Positions 60,535 to 64,000 of a stretch of DNA of 64,000 nt are shown here, piece after piece. Under the pieces are notes generated by a model. The model saw only the letters and a program-made list of their open reading frames with translations, did not search any database and had not been told where the DNA came from. Every line of letters starts with the position of its first letter. Positions within the stretch are counted from its first letter, which is position 1. The DNA is from Balanoglossus misakiensis (taxonomy: Eukaryota > Hemichordata): NCBI GenBank assembly GCA_040954595.2, contig CM082594.2, positions 9,052,001 to 9,116,000 of the forward strand, given 5' to 3'. Position numbers and translations under genes: made by a program.

Positions 60535-63064
60535 TTATGAAGATTCATAATTGATCACTCCATTGCTATGCGGTCGCTCTGGTTTTCTACATACAAAGAA
60601 GACGCAAGAATATTCATATTTCAACATATTCTTCTGGTTCTGTGTGTATGTGGATAAGACTCTTTGATTCTCCTCCTGTAAAGATAGAAACATTGACAAT
60701 TATTGGAGTTAACCATTGCTCCACTTGAATAAAGATTCCTTATAAACATGCACACATCCTGAAATATATACTTTACTGACATGTATACTTTGGAGTCAAA
60801 ATACAATAAAACTTTGACTCAGTCTCGATAACTTGTTGCCATAAATGATGCAGTAGGATGTGTTGTTTATTGATACTAACCAGAATCTCAAACCCAACAT
60901 CTTTGACGATTCTCTTGACAACATCGTAACTCAACTCAAGTGATGATGCAGTAGGGACATCAGCAAAATGGTATAACAGAGGACCTGTAATAAACAACAA
61001 CATACTATAAGATTTGTCCATTAACTCATGGAAAAACAGAAATGTCTGTGTCTGTTACGAAAGGGTGAAATGTTGAACAATGTCACTTAGGCATCATGAA
61101 AGTTACTACCACTAAGATAAAGCTCACTACTTACCTAAATTAATCCAGTATCCACCAGGCTTGAGTATTTTATAAATTGCTTCAATATAAGATATGATGT
61201 TGTGTCCTGTATCTATGAAATAGCAAGTAGCCACACAGTTCCAGCTCTCTGTAATATAGAGCAATTATTTTACTCACAGATTCTCAGAGATTGTTTGACT
61301 ATAAGCTCACTCTGATTATATATAACAGCCAATAAGTGAAACCTTACCCGGATCAGTGTAGACTTCCAAGAAATCTCCGGCTGCCATGGAGAACATGGCT
61401 GATTGTGGAAGTGTTGTTGGATCCACATCTGGAATATGTACTGGCCGGATTTGGTCTTCCTTCGTTCTGTTGTTGCAGAAGTTGTGCACCCATGGATAGA
61501 TGGTTAAATAATTCACCCCAGATGACCTTGAAAATAATGAGAATAACAACACATGGGTTAGATTGGTGCTGATATGCACAATTGGTCTTTTTCGCCAGCA
61601 AGCAACTAATTGTGAGAGACATTGAACATACCTGTTTAGGATAAAATTTGATGCAAAAAGCATATAGAGACTAATCTCGTTGCCTTGACAAGCGTAGCCC
61701 TTGCTAGCTATTTCGTAGGCCAGCCTACCAAGTCCTGCACCAGGCACCAAAACACTAACTTCACTTGTATCACTGAAATAGACAAAGAAAAAAAAAATAC
61801 TTTATGGATTAATGAACCAAACGGGAAGAAGTATGATCAGGTATACACACCTTATACCACAATGGTTTGGTCCTAATCCATTTGTTTCAATGGTAAAGTT
61901 GGACCTCTATACAGAGAAATGGGGGTGAAACAATGACTATTGAAAGCATGTCCCTCCTTACCACTGGTCAGCTGGAAATAGTGTGCATATCTTCTCAACG
62001 ATTGGAGTGTAACACTGGTCTCTTTCCATGCAGCCTTCTTCGGACCAATCTCTTACGCACTGCCTCAAGACTGTCTTGACTTTGTCCATGTCAAAGCCGC
62101 TAACTGGTACGGCTTGGTCTGAATCCTGCAGTAGATACCGGGTAAACCAGTGATATTGTCAGTCTAATAGTGGAGAGAAGTTTGAGATTTGACGTCAATT
62201 TTGTCAAGGTGAAGTGGGCAACATGCATGTACAGTTCAACCTGTGACTTTTGTCATGAGAAGTCTGTCCTTAATAGAGAGGAGTCCTGCTTAGAGAAGGG
62301 GTCCATAATGGCAGGTTTCACTGTATCAGAGAATGGAAATACTTTGATAACAACCAGTTTTCTGAAAGTCTGTTCTTACCACGTATACTGTTGCCTCTCC
62401 ATGATTTTTATTTTCAAACATGTCCTCAGCTCCCTCTATCATCACTTTAAAAACTTCATAATTGTGATCCATGCAGGTCCGTATTTTCCCCAGTTGTGGC
62501 AAGAAGTCAGGCAACATCTTCCGATGCCTGTCTGGAAGTTGCTGGAAATCTGTAAGCGATTTATTGACTCGCTCTGTGGCATATTTTCTAGCGTTTTTTA
62601 AAAGAGAAAAAACAAGAGAGACTTCATAAAGTTCCATGATTTGGTAGACTTCCAATCATCATTGAGAAGACAATGTATCAAGAGTGACAGCCTGTTAGCC
62701 TGCGATCTAACACAGTTGTGTGAGTTTAGACAGGATGTCATAGTAGAAATGATAACCGTGAAGTTCTCTATGCATCATGATGACTCTCAAGTTTGGCAGA
62801 AAACGGTGAAAACTTATGGACAGTGCTGACTGGAAATCTACATGTAACAGCATGCAACTTACACATACCAACCGATCGTCGAGTAACAAAACATACTTGT
62901 AGAATATCCCTGCCTAATCAATCGAGATGCAAAACTTTCCTACCCTTAAGTATAACTTAAGATGCTTACTTGTAGTATCTGAAGGCTCGCAAAACTTTCT
63001 GAAAATGCTCTCTTTCAAGTCTTTCTTCGTCGGTGTTTAGTATTTCACTTCCGCAGTGCGCCAT
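60535..63064 (-). CDS. CARNMT1: Carnosine N-methyltransferase (eight exons, complete)
   Basis: Transfers a methyl group from S-adenosylmethionine to carnosine to give anserine (activity known for the vertebrate and yeast proteins of this UPF0586/N2227 family). Exons in coding order: 63064-62970, 62587-62380, 62125-61962, 61772-61632, 61526-61348, 61248-61135, 60984-60881, 60675-60535. Phases 2, 0, 2, 2, 1, 1, 0 agree, giving 1146 bases and 381 residues, near the usual family length. The start lies in an optimal context (AAGATGG). Signatures seen: the N-terminal helical region with [16 protein letters not shown]; the SAM-binding loop [15 protein letters not shown] at about 164-178; YACQGNE; YPWVHNF; DQIRPV..PDVDP; the CYFIDTGHN strand with Asp275; LGPLLYHF at 300-307; and the C-terminal block [16 protein letters not shown]. 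One oddity is a Cys codon split across exons 3 and 4 at residue 156, where I recall a Trp in the human protein. No disabling changes were seen. Confidence 0.95.
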
Positions 63065-64000
63065 CTTGGATTATATGCTCATGCGCATTGCGTACTCTTG
63101 TGACCCTTGACCTTAGAGTCTGGTCACTAGGGTCAACCTCGAGGGTCAACCCCCTGCCCCATTTCCGCCGCTGGCTGCGCTGTAATTCATTACATGCATT
63201 GAAAAATAAACTTTTTAAAAGTTTCCCTTTAAAAACTGTCCCCATAGCTAATACTGGGCCATCTAGCTGTTCCATATAAACACATCTGTATTCTCATTAC
63301 CTGTTCATATAAGAATAATAATCATCAGAACCGTGGGCGAGATTGCAGTTGTATTTGCACCATGGGGTTGAAGCTCAATCAAGTTAATGTAGACTTTTCT
63401 TGAGTAAATTTCTCTTTTTCTGTACTTCAAAGGAGGGATCTATAGGGGCAGACCTATGATCAAAATTAAAAGGTCGTTTCCCAAGAAAAAAGACACAAAG
63501 ACATTATTTTATTTTGAAGCAGTAAGTTTATTTCTTGGATTAATACTTGAATCATGGTCAGTTAAGTAGCTGTGTTTACCTTTACTGCTTAAATTTCTAT
63601 TCGTCCTGCATTCTCAGTTCAGCAAAATTTACAGCCTACAGAATGACTATCTTTCTAAACTACACTGCTGAACTTTCCGGAGGGGCAGACCCTGACACTA
63701 GGAGCGAAAAAACTCCCACCTTCAAGTCAGGCAGCTCCGGGTTTGTTCACCTACATCAAAAAAACTGGATTCTTCCTTTTTTATATAATAATATTTCTTA
63801 CGGGAATGATGAAGTTGACATGGAAAAGAAGAGAAGTCTGGATATTTTAAAAAACTCTGCTGAGTATCAAAATTTTCCATAGAGTTTGGAAACCACAATA
63901 TCATACTCCAAACCGACTGACTCCACATGTTCACGTTACTTGTATCACAGAGAGAGAGAATTGGAATTGAAAAGACAAGGTACCGAGTAAGTCTTGGTAC
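63065..64000. other. CARNMT1 upstream region
   Basis: This should contain the CARNMT1 promoter. No TATA box is obvious. Nuclear-receptor half-sites cluster at 63101-63148. The plus-strand frame at 63547-63882 has no recognisable product. Nothing else was identified up to the window edge. Confidence 0.45.
63101..63148 (-). promoter_or_regulatory. Nuclear-receptor half-site cluster (DR1 plus two GGGTCA) at CARNMT1 start
   Basis: On the minus strand 63113-63101 reads AGGTCA-A-GGGTCA, a direct repeat with one-base spacing of the kind bound by HNF4, COUP-TF and RXR dimers. Two further plus-strand AGGGTCA half-sites lie at 63129-63135 and 63142-63148. The cluster is 37-84 bases upstream of the CARNMT1 ATG, either promoter-proximal or in the 5' leader. 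Confidence 0.45.

Overview
The window is animal nuclear DNA. Its protein genes are broken into short exons with GT/AG introns, intergenic spacing is wide, and simple repeats are scattered. A single-copy-type Mox/Meox homeobox gene, a MET/plexin-type receptor tyrosine kinase and perfect nuclear-receptor direct repeats point to an invertebrate deuterostome. A lancelet (cephalochordate) or an acorn worm (hemichordate) seem the most likely sources. The sequence alone does not let me choose between them. All exon models below were built by eye from splice sites, reading phase and family resemblance.

Layout, left to right. (1) 1-5.76 kb: no firm gene, a (TCCA)n microsatellite and one weak candidate membrane-tail exon. 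(2) 6.4-14.35 kb, minus: a complete four-exon Mox/Meox homeobox gene, 312 aa. (3) 14.4-18.1 kb: gene-free, with microsatellites. (4) 18.1-25.2 kb, minus: a complete 20-exon receptor tyrosine kinase, 1107 aa. It has a signal peptide, a Thr/Pro/Asn mucin-like stalk, a PSI domain, IPT domains, a membrane span and a MET-like kinase, but no Sema domain. (5) 27.4-29.7 kb, plus: an intronless BTB-BTB-BACK-kelch protein, 769 aa, with a predicted N-myristoylation signal, head to head with the kinase gene. (6) 31.3-33.7 kb, minus: a four-exon Ras-like small GTPase of the RERG/RASL type without CaaX box, tail to tail with the kelch gene. (7) 33.7-52 kb: a long gene-poor stretch holding five poly-C tracts, a 49-bp perfect inverted repeat and one possible terminal exon. 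(8) 52.0-55.05 kb, minus: a previously hidden two-exon gene for a small secreted prepropeptide with a disulfide-loop peptide flanked by amidation/cleavage sites. (9) 55-60.5 kb: no firm gene, one perfect DR5 element. (10) 60.5-63.06 kb, minus: a complete eight-exon carnosine N-methyltransferase (CARNMT1) gene, 381 aa, with nuclear-receptor half-sites just upstream of its start.

The genes do not form an operon or pathway. They are unrelated neighbours: a mesodermal transcription factor, a cell-surface receptor, an E3-adaptor-type protein, a small GTPase, a putative neuropeptide/peptide hormone and a metabolic methyltransferase. The strongest candidates for something new are the peptide precursor at 52-55 kb and the Sema-less mucin-stalked MET-like receptor.
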